From Paraburkholderia franconis (lineage in GTDB: Bacteria; Pseudomonadota; Gammaproteobacteria; Burkholderiales; Burkholderiaceae), in NCBI RefSeq assembly GCF_009362735.1, contig NZ_WHNP01000012.1, positions 87,308-151,307 of the forward strand: 64,000 bases of DNA. The letters are read 5' to 3'. Position numbers and translations under genes: made by a program. This document shows positions 25,303 through 34,078 of this stretch, piece after piece; position 1 is the stretch's first letter; every line of letters starts with the position of its first letter. The notes beneath the pieces were generated by a model. That model did no database searches, was not told the DNA's origin, and saw only the letters and a program-made list of their open reading frames with translations.

Positions 25303-26028
25303 TCACCCCTGCCTCGTGAGCTCCAGCGCGTACGAATATCGGTCTGCGGGAAACACGCTCACGGTGGCCTCGAACACGAGGCCGCGCGCATCGAAGTACC
25401 GCCTGACGATCTCCAGCGCGTGAGAGTCGGGCTCCACACCGAGCGGTTCGGCGATATTCGCGGGCACGCCGATCGCCCTGATCTCCTGGCGCACGTTCTG
25501 CACCGACCGGCCGAAGCGCCGCTCGACCATGTCGCATATCAGGCCGGTGCTGTTGCGCAACTCGCGCTTGATGCCGGTACCGAGCGCCGCTTCCAGATAG
25601 ACGTCGGTCCAGCATAGCGGCGCGTCCGGCTTGGACGGATCGACGCGCAGCATTTCGACGCGCAACAAACGGGTTCCTGCCTCGACGCCGAGCTTGAGCG
25701 CAAGCGAAGGACTGGCCGACAGTTCCGTGATCGAGCGGACATGGCGCTCGGTAATCGCGGCGAACTGGACGAGGTCGTCGACGCTCGACATGTTCTGCGT
25801 AAACGCCACCTTCGGCTTCGTCGCCTCGACGCGGATGCCGGCGCGCTTGCGCCGCGAAATCAATCCGAGTTCCTGGACGCGCTCCAGCGCCGAGCGAACC
25901 GTCGCGCGACTGACGCCGTACTGTTCCGACAAGTCGATCTCGCTCGGAAGCGATGCGCCGACTTCAAACTTTCCTTGTCCGATTGCCTCGATCAGTTGCT
26001 CGGCCAGTTCCGCGTATCGGGGTTTCAT
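25303..26028 (-). CDS. GntR-family regulator with UTRA ligand domain
   Basis: This 241-residue regulator has an N-terminal winged helix-turn-helix (YAELAEQLIEAIGQGKFEVGASLPSE, then YGVSRATVRSALERVQELGLI). A C-terminal UTRA (HutC-like) effector domain follows from about residue 85 and ends with RRYFDARGLVFEATVSVFPADRYSY. The start at 26028 is chosen because upstream in-frame sequence looks non-coding. It is divergent from the dicarboxylate symporter gene, and a 10-base inverted repeat lies between them, so it probably controls the tartrate operon in response to a hydroxy-dicarboxylate. Confidence 0.9.
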   Translation of the reverse strand: MKPRYAELAEQLIEAIGQGKFEVGASLPSEIDLSEQYGVSRATVRSALERVQELGLISRRKRAGIRVEATKPKVAFTQNMSSVDDLVQFAAITERHVRSITELSASPSLALKLGVEAGTRLLRVEMLRVDPSKPDAPLCWTDVYLEAALGTGIKRELRNSTGLICDMVERRFGRSVQNVRQEIRAIGVPANIAEPLGVEPDSHALEIVRRYFDARGLVFEATVSVFPADRYSYALELTRQG

Positions 26029-26181
26029 GCGTGTGCTCTCTTGCCTCAGGCAATCTCGTTTTCGGGCTACGGCGCGATTGTATCGCGCGCGTCGCGCGTC
26101 GATGCCCACAAACAGAATAAGGCGAGATGCAACGGTCGACACCCGTCGTTAGCCCGGGGTTGACGTCGGGAACGAGTTCGC

Positions 26182-26217
26182 ATAAAGTCCGTACATATTA
26201 ATAAGTTCGGACTTTAT
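26182..26217 (+). promoter_or_regulatory. Inverted repeat upstream of the tartrate operon (candidate GntR operator)
   Basis: ATAAAGTCCG at 26182-26191 and CGGACTTTAT at 26208-26217 form a perfect 10-base inverted repeat with a 16-base AT-rich spacer. It lies 49 bases before the symporter start and in the divergent gap with the UTRA-type GntR gene. It is the obvious candidate operator. Confidence 0.6.
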
Positions 26218-26265
26218 GGCGTGCCGCGCCAAGCCGACAAGTTCGCGGTCAAAGTGGAGACAGGA

Positions 26266-27609
26266 ATGACCCAGCAGAGCGAGATTGCAGGAAGCCCAAC
26301 GGTGGAACGTCACGCTTGCGCGAAGCGCAAGCCGCCGATTTATCTGAGGCTCGGATTTCAGATCGTGGCCGGAATCGTTCTGGGGCTTGCACTCGGGTTC
26401 ATCGCACCGAAGCTTGCCGTCGACATGAAGATCCTCGGCGATATCTTCCTGCGGCTGATCAAGATGGTGGTCGCGCCGCTGGTGTTCCTGAACGTGGTGC
26501 TCGGCATCGCGGCGGCCGGCGATCTGAAGAACGTGGGGCGCATCGGCCTGCGGGCGCTGGTCTATTTCGAAGTGGTGTCGACGATCGCGCTCGCGATCAC
26601 GATGGTCATCGCCAACTTCTCGGGCGTCGGCACGGGGATGCATCTCGCGCAGAACGCCCAGGAGGCGGCCGCGGCGCACGCGCAGTATGGCAAAGGCGCA
26701 TCGACCACGCTCGAGCACTTCCTGTTGACCATCTTCCCCGACAACTTCATCGGTGCTTTTGCAAACGGCTCGCTGCTTCAGGTGCTGGTCATTTCGATCG
26801 GCCTCGGTGCTGCGTTGCTGATGCTCGGCGATCAACAGCGGGCGAGCGTCGAGGGCGCGCTGAACCGGATGTCGGACCTGTTCTTCAAGTTCGTCGACGT
26901 CATCATGAAGTTCGCGCCGCTCGGCGCATTCGGATCGATTGCATTTGCGATCGGCAGCAGCGGGATGAACGCGGTGATCTCGCTCGGGTATCTGCTGCTG
27001 GTGCTGTATCTGTCGCTGGCGTTCTTCGTAGTCGTCGTTCTTGGCATCGTGCTTCGGCTGTACGGTTTCAATATCTTCAGATTCCTGCGCTATTTCAAGG
27101 ACGAAATCTTCCTGCTGTTCGCCACCGCTTCTTCGGAAAGCGCGTTGCCGCGATTCTTCGACAAGCTCGAGCGTCTGGGCTGCTCGCGGCAGGCGACAGG
27201 TCTCGTGCTGCCGACGGGCTATGCATTCAACCTCGACGGCACTTCCGTCTATATGCCGCTATGCGTGATGTTTCTCGCCAACGCGTACGGCATTCCGCTC
27301 GACCTGCATCAGCAGCTTGGCCTTCTCGTGCTGATGCTGCTGACGTCGAAAGGCGCCGCGACGGTTTCGGGCGGCACCTTCATCGTGTTCGCGGCCACTG
27401 TCACGGCGTCCGGGCTGCTGCCCGTCGAAGGTCTGCCGCTTCTGTTCGGCATCAACCGCTTTACGTCACAGGCCGTCTGCATCTGCAACGCGATGGGAAA
27501 TAGCGTCGCCACGCTCGTCGTCGCGAAGTCGACGGGCGAGTTCGATCCGAACGCCGCGCGCAACGAATACCAGCGCGTGTTCGGCACGCCTATCGGCAAA
27601 GTCATCTAA
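26266..27609 (+). CDS. Dicarboxylate:cation symporter (DctA/DAACS family)
   Basis: This 447-residue inner-membrane transporter shows the DAACS core: KMVVAPLVFLNVVLGIA near residue 67, then the re-entrant serine-rich ATASSESALP, the LPTGYAFNLDGTSVY substrate block, and GINRFTSQAVCICNAMGN near the end. DctA proteins import succinate, fumarate, malate and tartrate with sodium or protons. ATG 26266 is chosen over an upstream GTG because GGAGACAGG precedes it. The TarD-like gene follows after 24 bases, so tartrate or a similar acid is the likely cargo. Confidence 0.9.
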   Translation: MTQQSEIAGSPTVERHACAKRKPPIYLRLGFQIVAGIVLGLALGFIAPKLAVDMKILGDIFLRLIKMVVAPLVFLNVVLGIAAAGDLKNVGRIGLRALVYFEVVSTIALAITMVIANFSGVGTGMHLAQNAQEAAAAHAQYGKGASTTLEHFLLTIFPDNFIGAFANGSLLQVLVISIGLGAALLMLGDQQRASVEGALNRMSDLFFKFVDVIMKFAPLGAFGSIAFAIGSSGMNAVISLGYLLLVLYLSLAFFVVVVLGIVLRLYGFNIFRFLRYFKDEIFLLFATASSESALPRFFDKLERLGCSRQATGLVLPTGYAFNLDGTSVYMPLCVMFLANAYGIPLDLHQQLGLLVLMLLTSKGAATVSGGTFIVFAATVTASGLLPVEGLPLLFGINRFTSQAVCICNAMGNSVATLVVAKSTGEFDPNAARNEYQRVFGTPIGKVI

Positions 27610-27633
27610 GTCTTTAATCAACGGAGAGAAGGA

Positions 27634-28800
27634 ATGCGCATTACCGCGATCAGAGAAGATTCGGTCCCGATGGAGGGGAACGTCGCCAATGCTTATGTGA
27701 ACTTTTCTGAGCACACGATTTCTCTCGTCGCACTTCAGACGGACGTGATTCGCAATGGAAAGCCTGTTATCGGGTATGCGTTCGATTCCATCGGTCGATA
27801 TGCGCAAGGCGGCATCTTGCGTGACCGTATGATTCCGCGCCTCGAAGCCGCCGCTCCTGAATCGCTTCTGGACGCATCGGGCCGATTCTTCGATGCAGCC
27901 AAGGTACTTCACGCCATCATGCGTAACGAAAAGCCCGGTGGTCATGGCGATCGTGCGGCCGCTGCCGCCGCCATCGAGCTTGCCGTGTGGGACCTGAACG
28001 CAAAGCTCGCCGACGAACCGGCGCATGTGACCATTGCCCGTCACTTTCAACGCGCAGGCAAGAGCGACGGCGTCACGGTCTATGCGGCGGGCGGCTATTA
28101 CTACCCGGGCGAAAGCGTAAAGCGCTTGCAAGACGAAATGCGTTCGTATCGCGAGATGGGCTACGCGGCCTTCAAGATGAAAATCGGCGGCGCGGCGCTG
28201 AAGGACGACCTCAGCCGGATCGAAGCCGTGCTTGCGGTGGCGGGAGACGGCCAGCGCGTTGCCGTCGATGCGAATGGCCGCTTCGATCTGCAAACGGCGC
28301 TCGACTACGCGAAGGCCATCGCGCCGTACAAGCTGCGCTGGTACGAAGAGATCGGCGATCCGCTCGATTACGATCTGAACCGGCAAGTCGCAGAGGCCTA
28401 TCCCGGCCGGATCGCGACGGGTGAGAACCTGTTCTCGGTTCAGGACGTCAACAATCTGACGCTGTTCGGCGGCATGCGCGCCGGGCTCGACATCTTTCAG
28501 ATGGACCCGGGCCTCTCATACGGACTCACCGAGTTCGCGAAGATGATCGACGTAATGGAAAAGCGCGGCTTCAGTCGGCGCGAACTGCATCCGCACGGCG
28601 GCCATCTGATCAATCTGCACATCGCGGCGGGGCTCGAACTCGGCGGCTGCGAAGCGTACCCGGGCGTGTTCCAGCCGTTCGGCGGCTATCCGGACGGCTG
28701 CGGGGTCGGCGGCGGCGCGGTGCGCCCGACGGATGCGCCGGGCTTCGGGCTCGAAGAAAAAGACGGCCTTCGTCCGTGGCTTGCGCGTCTTGCCGACTAG
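27634..28800 (+). CDS. tarD: D(-)-tartrate dehydratase (TarD-like), enolase superfamily
   Basis: This 388-residue enzyme matches the TarD family of the mandelate racemase group, which dehydrates D-tartrate to oxaloacetate. Conserved blocks are NEKPGGHG near residue 98, YAAGGYYYPG at 150-159, and KMKIGGA with Lys183. The magnesium ligands are Asp212 (VDANGRF), Glu238 (WYEE) and Glu264 (ATGEN), and His321 lies in HPHGGH. All catalytic residues expected for TarD are present. The AACGGAGAGAAGG upstream is a good ribosome-binding site. The gene follows the dicarboxylate symporter gene, which supports tartrate catabolism. Confidence 0.85.
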   Translation: MRITAIREDSVPMEGNVANAYVNFSEHTISLVALQTDVIRNGKPVIGYAFDSIGRYAQGGILRDRMIPRLEAAAPESLLDASGRFFDAAKVLHAIMRNEKPGGHGDRAAAAAAIELAVWDLNAKLADEPAHVTIARHFQRAGKSDGVTVYAAGGYYYPGESVKRLQDEMRSYREMGYAAFKMKIGGAALKDDLSRIEAVLAVAGDGQRVAVDANGRFDLQTALDYAKAIAPYKLRWYEEIGDPLDYDLNRQVAEAYPGRIATGENLFSVQDVNNLTLFGGMRAGLDIFQMDPGLSYGLTEFAKMIDVMEKRGFSRRELHPHGGHLINLHIAAGLELGGCEAYPGVFQPFGGYPDGCGVGGGAVRPTDAPGFGLEEKDGLRPWLARLAD

Positions 28801-28843
28801 GAAACATCCGTTGGAACACTTTCGCAGCAAGGTCCAGACCCCC

Positions 28844-30214
28844 ATGAACACCCGCACCATTCCCTTTTCGAGCACTGTCGTCGATTCGATTCTTTTCCGC
28901 GATGCCTTCGGCACCGCGAAGATGCGCGCGCTCTTTTCCGATCACGCGCTCATCCAGCGCTATATCGACGTCGAAGTGGCACTCGCGAAAGCCGAGGCGC
29001 AAGTCGGCGTGATTCCCGCCGATGCCGCCGAAGTGATCGCGCGCGAGTCGCAGATCGAGCGGATCGACTTCGACCACCTGCGCGAGGAGACGGACATCGT
29101 CGGCTATCCGATCCTGCCGCTCGTGCATCAGCTCGTCGCGATGTGCGGCGACGCGGGACGATACGTGCATTGGGGCGCGACAACGCAAGACATCATGGAC
29201 ACGGCCGTCGCGCTACAGGTGCGCGATGCGCTCGATTCGATCGATGCCGACATCCGCGAATTGCGCGGCATCCTGGCCGGTCTCGCGAAGAAGCATCGCG
29301 TAACGGCGATGGCGGGCCGCACGCATTTGCAGCAGGCGCTGCCCATTACGTTCGGCTACAAGGCCGCGATCTGGCTCGCGATGTTCGACCGGCATCAGCA
29401 ACGCATCGCCGAGTTGCGCAAGCGCGTGGCCGTCGTCGAATTCGCGGGCGCGGCGGGCACGCTGGCATCGCTCGGCGACAAGGGTTTCGACGTGCAGACG
29501 GCGCTCGCCGCCGGACTGAAACTCAGTGTGCCCGCAACGACGTGGCACGTCGCACGCGATGGCTTTGCCGAGGCCGTCAACCTGCTCGCGCTCGTGACGG
29601 GCTCGCTCGGCAAGATCGCGATCGACATCATGATCATGGCATCGAACGAATTCGGCGAAGTGTACGAACCCTTCGTCAAGGGACGCGGCGCGAGCAGCAC
29701 GATGCCGCAAAAGCGCAATCCCATTTCGAGCGAGCTGATGCTCGCCGCCGCGAAAGCCGTGCGGCAACACGCGGGCCTGATGGTCGACGCGATGATCCAG
29801 GACTTCGAACGCGCGACGGGTCCGTGGCACGCCGAGTGGATCGCGATTCCGGAGAGCTTCATTCTCACTTCGGGCGCGCTGCATCAGGCGAAGTTCGCGC
29901 TCGGCGGACTGATCGTCGACACCGAGCGCATGAAGCACAACCTCGGGATCAGCAAGGGTCTCATCGTCGCCGAGGCTGTAATGATGGAAATGGCGCCATA
30001 CACGGGACGCCAGCAGGCGCACGACATCGTCTACGACGCATGCCGCACCGTGAACGAGCAGGGCGGCACGCTAGCCGACGCGCTGGCCGCGCTGCCCGAA
30101 GTCACGCGCCATTTCAATCGCGCTGCAATTGACCGCATGACCGATCCCTCGAACTATCTGGGCCTCGCGCCGCAGATGGTCGACCGGGCCATCGAACTGT
30201 CAGGCGAGATCTGA
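28844..30214 (+). CDS. Fumarase/aspartase superfamily lyase (adenylosuccinate lyase/carboxymuconate cycloisomerase type)
   Basis: This 456-residue protein has the three superfamily regions: HWGATTQDIMDT at residues 109-120, GRTHLQQALP at 158-167, and the signature RGASSTMPQKRNP at 281-293 with the catalytic serine. These fit the PcaB/adenylosuccinate lyase branch. Housekeeping PurB is unlikely because of the catabolic context. An upstream in-frame extension overlaps tarD, and ATG 28844 gives the normal N-terminus. The substrate is unknown. N-substituted aspartates or fumarate adducts are possible, since the superfamily releases fumarate. It is placed as the third gene of the tartrate operon. 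Confidence 0.82.
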   Translation: MNTRTIPFSSTVVDSILFRDAFGTAKMRALFSDHALIQRYIDVEVALAKAEAQVGVIPADAAEVIARESQIERIDFDHLREETDIVGYPILPLVHQLVAMCGDAGRYVHWGATTQDIMDTAVALQVRDALDSIDADIRELRGILAGLAKKHRVTAMAGRTHLQQALPITFGYKAAIWLAMFDRHQQRIAELRKRVAVVEFAGAAGTLASLGDKGFDVQTALAAGLKLSVPATTWHVARDGFAEAVNLLALVTGSLGKIAIDIMIMASNEFGEVYEPFVKGRGASSTMPQKRNPISSELMLAAAKAVRQHAGLMVDAMIQDFERATGPWHAEWIAIPESFILTSGALHQAKFALGGLIVDTERMKHNLGISKGLIVAEAVMMEMAPYTGRQQAHDIVYDACRTVNEQGGTLADALAALPEVTRHFNRAAIDRMTDPSNYLGLAPQMVDRAIELSGEI

Positions 30215-30288
30215 ACTGAAGGGCAGGACTGTGCGCTACGCGCGTTGCAGCTTTTGAGTGGCTGTCACGCGAGCGGCGACTATCGTTT

Positions 30289-30300
30289 GGAAACGTTTCC
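30289..30300. promoter_or_regulatory. LacI-type palindrome GGAAACGTTTCC
   Basis: This perfect 12-base palindrome with an AACGTT centre has the form of LacI-family operators. It lies just before the enolase-superfamily relic, with no LacI-family gene in the window. It may be a leftover operator of a lost gene cluster. Confidence 0.4.
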
Positions 30301-30333
30301 GGGAAACGTATCGTAGGTACGGCGATGGAGTGA

Positions 30334-30612
30334 TACGACTACTACCTGTACGGCACAGCCGTGGCCATTCCGAACTTCGCGATCCAGGAATATGCAACGG
30401 GCTTCGAGGCGGGCGTGTTCGAATCGACGGGCAAGCATCTGGGCAGCGATATCGTCGACAAGGTGCCGCTGCCGCGCGAAGGCTTCGTCGATATTCCCAG
30501 CGGACCGGGGCTCGGCATGGCGCTGCTGCCCGACGCGCAAAAAATCCGGCCGCCGCTCGTCAAGCCGATTTCGACGCGACCGCACTTCGACGGTTTTGTC
30601 ATCGACCGGTAA
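30334..30612 (+). pseudogene. C-terminal relic of a mandelate racemase/muconate lactonizing enzyme gene
   Basis: An ORF of about 90 codons reads as the C-terminal end of an enolase-superfamily sugar-acid dehydratase. It carries AIPNFAIQEYATGFEAGVF, LPREGFVDIPSGPGLGMALL and a natural-looking end. A stop codon closes the frame upstream at 30331-30333, and the barrel and catalytic residues are missing. There is no ribosome-binding site. The coding pattern is well preserved, so the truncation is probably recent. It is not derived from the neighbouring TarD-like gene, whose C-terminus differs. Confidence 0.7.
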
Positions 30613-30779
30613 AGCGCTCGCGGACGATGCGCGCTTTGCAAAATGCTGGCGCAGCATGACCACGCCGTCTCTGTCGAATTGCTGCGCGATCGAATCGATC
30701 TCCGTAGTCGTGTAACGGATCATTCGATGTCTCCTGCGAGGTCATTGCCGATGCAACAGGACACAGGCCAGTCCTTGCG

Positions 30780-33128
30780 TCAGTCGCTAAAGCCCTGCAA
30801 TACGGCGCCGAGTTCTTCGAGCGTGAATGGCTTGCGCAGCGCCGCCCAGCGAAACGGCAACGGTGGCACAGCCGGCATCTCGTAGCCCGACGAAAACACG
30901 AGGCGTATCGACGGTTGAATCGCAGCCGCCTGCCTGGCGAGTTCGACGCCATCGATGCCCGGCATCCTGATATCCGTGATCACCACATCGAACGGCTCTT
31001 CGCGCAGCCAGCCGAGCGCTTCTTCAGGCGACGTAGTGAATTTCGGCGCATGGCCAAGCAAGCGGATCAGTTCGTTGATCGCTTCCGACAGATTCCCGTC
31101 ATCGTCGACGAGCAGGATGCGCAGCGTCTGCGCACTGTCCGCCCGTTCAACGTCGGAACCGCTATCCGCGAGCGCATCTTTCCCACTGTCGAGCATCTGC
31201 CTGACCTTGTGCGCGAGCTGCTCGCGGCTATAGGGCTTGCTGAGCAGTTCGACACCCGGGTCGAGTCTGCCGCCGTGGACGATTGCGTTGTGCGTGTAGC
31301 CAGATGTGAACAGCACTTTCAGACGCGGCAGCAGCGTGACGGCCTGTGCCGCCATGTCGGTGCTGCGAACGGGGCCCGGCATCACGACATCGGAAAACAG
31401 AAGGTCGACGTCCACGCCGCTTCGCAGCACGGTCAGCGCCTGTTGCGCATCGTCGGCCTTCAGCACGTTGTAGCCGAGTTCGGAAAGCGTGTCGATCGCG
31501 GTCGTCTGCACCTTCTGGTCGTCCTCGACGACGAGGATCGTCTCCGTTCCTCCCCTCACGGGAGCGCGCATCCGCGACGGCGGCTCGATGGCCGGTTTCG
31601 CCGAGCGGGGCAGATAGATCTTGACGGTCGTGCCGTGGTCGAGCTCGCTGTAGATCTTGATATGGCCGCCGCTCTGCTTCACGAAGCCATAAGCCATGCT
31701 CAGCCCGAGGCCCGTACCCTGGCCTTCGGGCTTCGTGGTGAAGAACGGATCGAACGCGCGCTCGACGATGTCTTGCTGCATGCCTGTTCCCGTATCCGTG
31801 ACGGCCAGCAGCACGTACTGTCCGGCGGCGACATCGGGCACGGTCGCGATGTACTCGTCGTCGAGCATTGCGTTCGACAACTCCATCGTCAGCTTGCCGC
31901 CGTCGGGCATCGCGTCTCTCGCATTGATCGCGAGATTGAGGATCACATTCTCGAGTTGATGAATGTCGACCAGCGTGTTCCACAATCCGCCCGCGACGAC
32001 CGTCTCCACACGTATCGTTTCACCGAGCGCGCGACGAAGCAGGTCGTCCATGCTGCGAAGCGCCGCCGCCAGATTGATGACCACGGGTTGCAACGGTTGC
32101 TGGCGGCCGAACGCCAGCAGTTGCGATGCGAGCTTCGAGCCACGGTCGACAGCGTCGATGGCCTTGTTGACCCGCTCGCGCGTCCACGAATCGCGGTGAT
32201 GCCGGCTGTCGAGCAGTTCGAGATTGCCGCGCAATATCTGCAGCAGGTTGTTGAAGTCGTGAGCGACGCCGCCCGTCAGCTTGCCCACGGCTTCCATCTT
32301 CTGCGCCCGAAACAATGCCGTGCGGGTCTCTTCGAGCTGCCGGTTCGCGTCCATGCGTTCGGTGATATCCCGCGTGATCTTCGCGAAACCGACGAGCGCG
32401 CCGTCTTCGTCCCTGATCGCGTCGATCACGACGTGGGCCCAGAAGCGGCGGCCATCCTTGCACAATCGCCATCCCTCGGACTCGAAGCGTCCTTCGTTTG
32501 CGGCGATCGACAGCCCACGTTCTGGCAGTCCGGCTGCCGTATCTTCGGGGGTATAGAAGCGGGAGAAATGCGAGCCGATCACTTCTTCCGCGCTGAAGCC
32601 CTTGATTCGCAGCGCGCCGGCGTTCCAGTTCGTGATGGTCCCGTCGGGCGACAGCATGAAGATCGCGTAGTCCGTGACGCCGTCGACGAGCATCCGGAAG
32701 CGCTGCTCGCTTTCGACGACGGCCTCGTGAGCGATTCGCTTGTCCGTCATGTCGCGCACGATTTTGGCAAAGCCGGCAATGTGATCCTGTTCGTCTTTCA
32801 AGGCCGTGATCACGACGCTGGCCCAGAAGCGCGAGCCATCCCGCCGGATGCGCCAGCCTTCCGACTCCGAACGTCCCGTGCGCCGCGCCGTTTCGAGGGC
32901 GGCCGCGGCGGCGCCTTGAGCACGAGCTTCCGGCGTATGGAACATGTCGAAATGCCGGCCGATGACTTCCTCGCTCACGAAGCCGTAAATCTGCTCGCCG
33001 CCGACGTTCCATGTCCTGATCGTGCCGTCGCGTGACAGCCCGATCACTGCATAGTCGCGAACGGAGCTGACCCATCGCCGGCACCAGTCTTCCGGGAGCG
33101 AGAGGTTGCCCTGGTCGTCGTCTTGCAT
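30780..33128 (-). CDS. Hybrid sensor histidine kinase (PAS-PAS-HisKA-HATPase-REC-REC)
   Basis: This 782-residue cytoplasmic kinase has two PAS domains (about 18-130 and 140-262) with PAC-type ends (GFAKIVRDMTDKR and GFAKITRDITERM). A HisKA domain with His290 in GVAHDFNNLLQ follows, then an HATPase with FDPFFTTKPEGQGTGLGLS, and two receiver domains (ILVVEDD and ILLVDDD starts, each with a SDVVMPG or TDIRMPG phosphoacceptor). There are no membrane helices, so it senses an internal or redox signal. The ATG at 33128 follows GGGGAG at good spacing. No separate output regulator lies beside it. Confidence 0.9.
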   Translation of the reverse strand: MQDDDQGNLSLPEDWCRRWVSSVRDYAVIGLSRDGTIRTWNVGGEQIYGFVSEEVIGRHFDMFHTPEARAQGAAAAALETARRTGRSESEGWRIRRDGSRFWASVVITALKDEQDHIAGFAKIVRDMTDKRIAHEAVVESEQRFRMLVDGVTDYAIFMLSPDGTITNWNAGALRIKGFSAEEVIGSHFSRFYTPEDTAAGLPERGLSIAANEGRFESEGWRLCKDGRRFWAHVVIDAIRDEDGALVGFAKITRDITERMDANRQLEETRTALFRAQKMEAVGKLTGGVAHDFNNLLQILRGNLELLDSRHHRDSWTRERVNKAIDAVDRGSKLASQLLAFGRQQPLQPVVINLAAALRSMDDLLRRALGETIRVETVVAGGLWNTLVDIHQLENVILNLAINARDAMPDGGKLTMELSNAMLDDEYIATVPDVAAGQYVLLAVTDTGTGMQQDIVERAFDPFFTTKPEGQGTGLGLSMAYGFVKQSGGHIKIYSELDHGTTVKIYLPRSAKPAIEPPSRMRAPVRGGTETILVVEDDQKVQTTAIDTLSELGYNVLKADDAQQALTVLRSGVDVDLLFSDVVMPGPVRSTDMAAQAVTLLPRLKVLFTSGYTHNAIVHGGRLDPGVELLSKPYSREQLAHKVRQMLDSGKDALADSGSDVERADSAQTLRILLVDDDGNLSEAINELIRLLGHAPKFTTSPEEALGWLREEPFDVVITDIRMPGIDGVELARQAAAIQPSIRLVFSSGYEMPAVPPLPFRWAALRKPFTLEELGAVLQGFSD

Positions 33129-33835
33129 CGTCGTCTCCCCGTTCTTCCGCTGGTTCATGTCAAGGTCGCCGATGGCTGATCGAAAATTTTCGCACGTTTC
33201 ATGCCTGCGCTTCGTCGATCGAAATGTCAGCTTGTTGCTCTTGAGACGATCTCGCGCGGCTCGAAGCTGCCTATCGTATCGGAGATGGCGCGCCCAGTCG
33301 TGCAGCGAAGCGCAGCGCCGGCCCGCCCAGCTATGACGGTGATGGCGTCGTCGTGAGCCGTTGCGTCGGCAGACTTTTGCACTAGGATACAGCTTCAGCA
33401 TTGGCCTGGTTTTCGCTAGCGAGACCGCATGGCAAGGCATTCGCCGGCTCGCGACAGGAATCCGTAATCCGTCGGGGTAGTTGATGTTGATGCGGTGCTT
33501 TCGTCTGCTTTCGTCTGCTTCTCGATGCGGGCGATTTTCGCCGCCATTCATTCGCAACCCTTCGATCCGTGCCTGACGAGCAGGTCACGACTCCAAAGGC
33601 TCTGAACAACGAAGTCGTTTCGTTTCGGCGACCCATGGATGCTGCGAACGCGGATGGCGATGCGGTACACAAACAATATGACGTAGCGCTCGCGCGTCTG
33701 GAGCAGGCTTTCCAGCGAGTGCATGCAGCGCGCGGCCGCGCCCGCGCCTGGCTTCGAGCCGCTTCGTTTCTGCTTGCGCCGGGCGTCTTCTTCTTTGCTG
33801 AGCTGCCCTGGCGGTGCGCCCTTTTGTCCGGCGGC
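33129..33835. other. Region between kinase gene and frameshifted small gene
   Basis: This 707-base stretch contains the kinase promoter, a short tandem repeat (TGCTTTCGTC twice at 33496-33515) and a plus-strand ORF from a GTG at 33569. The first 60 codons of that ORF (including YDVALARLEQAFQRVHAARGR) have some coding character. It then runs antisense through the frameshifted gene, so I do not call it as a gene. No family is recognised. Confidence 0.35.
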
Positions 33836-34078
33836 TCACGCGCCGCCTTCGAAGCCAGCCGATCGTCCCGTTTGTGCCAGGTATTCGACGTGTGCGGCGG
33901 CAACAGGTGCAGCGGCTTCCGCGATTCGGCGAAATCACCGTCGACGCCGAGCGTCCGCGTCTCGCCCTCGCGGTCCGTGACGATGGCTGCCGCCGCATAG
34001 CGACCGCCTTCTGCTGCCGTAACGACCGACCGGCCGGATCACGCAACCACGGTACTCAGTAACGTCTTCCGTTTGCAT
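33836..34078 (-). pseudogene. Small unknown protein gene disrupted by two frameshifts
   Basis: A strong ribosome-binding site (GGGAGG, 4 bases before ATG 34078) begins a frame reading MQTEDVTEYRGCVIRPV. It then leaves coding register at a tandem GGTCGGTC duplication and stops. In the next frame the sequence continues plausibly (VTAAEGGRYAAAAIVTDREG and on to GVDGDFAES). A second shift returns to the first frame (EAAAPVAAAHVEYLAQTGRS) and ends at a stop at 33836. The total is 81 codons, and the two shifts compensate. It resembles short cytoplasmic hypothetical proteins of Burkholderiales. A sequencing error cannot be ruled out. Confidence 0.5.

Larger units (their letters stand above)
30215..30779. 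other. Degenerate region between lyase gene and histidine kinase gene
   Basis: This 565-base stretch contains a palindrome at 30289-30300 and the C-terminal relic of an enolase-superfamily gene (30334-30612). No intact gene was recognised in it. Confidence 0.6.

Noticed and set aside
28844..30214. Assignment of the lyase as PcaB of the protocatechuate pathway
   Set aside because: No other protocatechuate genes are nearby, and the gene follows a tartrate dehydratase gene.
30599..30952. Minus-strand ORF overlapping the end of the kinase gene
   Set aside because: It is a shadow of the kinase reading frame and of the relic region.
33569..34000. Plus-strand 143-codon ORF
   Set aside because: Only the first part has some coding character. 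It runs antisense through the frameshifted small gene, and no ribosome-binding site or family was recognised.
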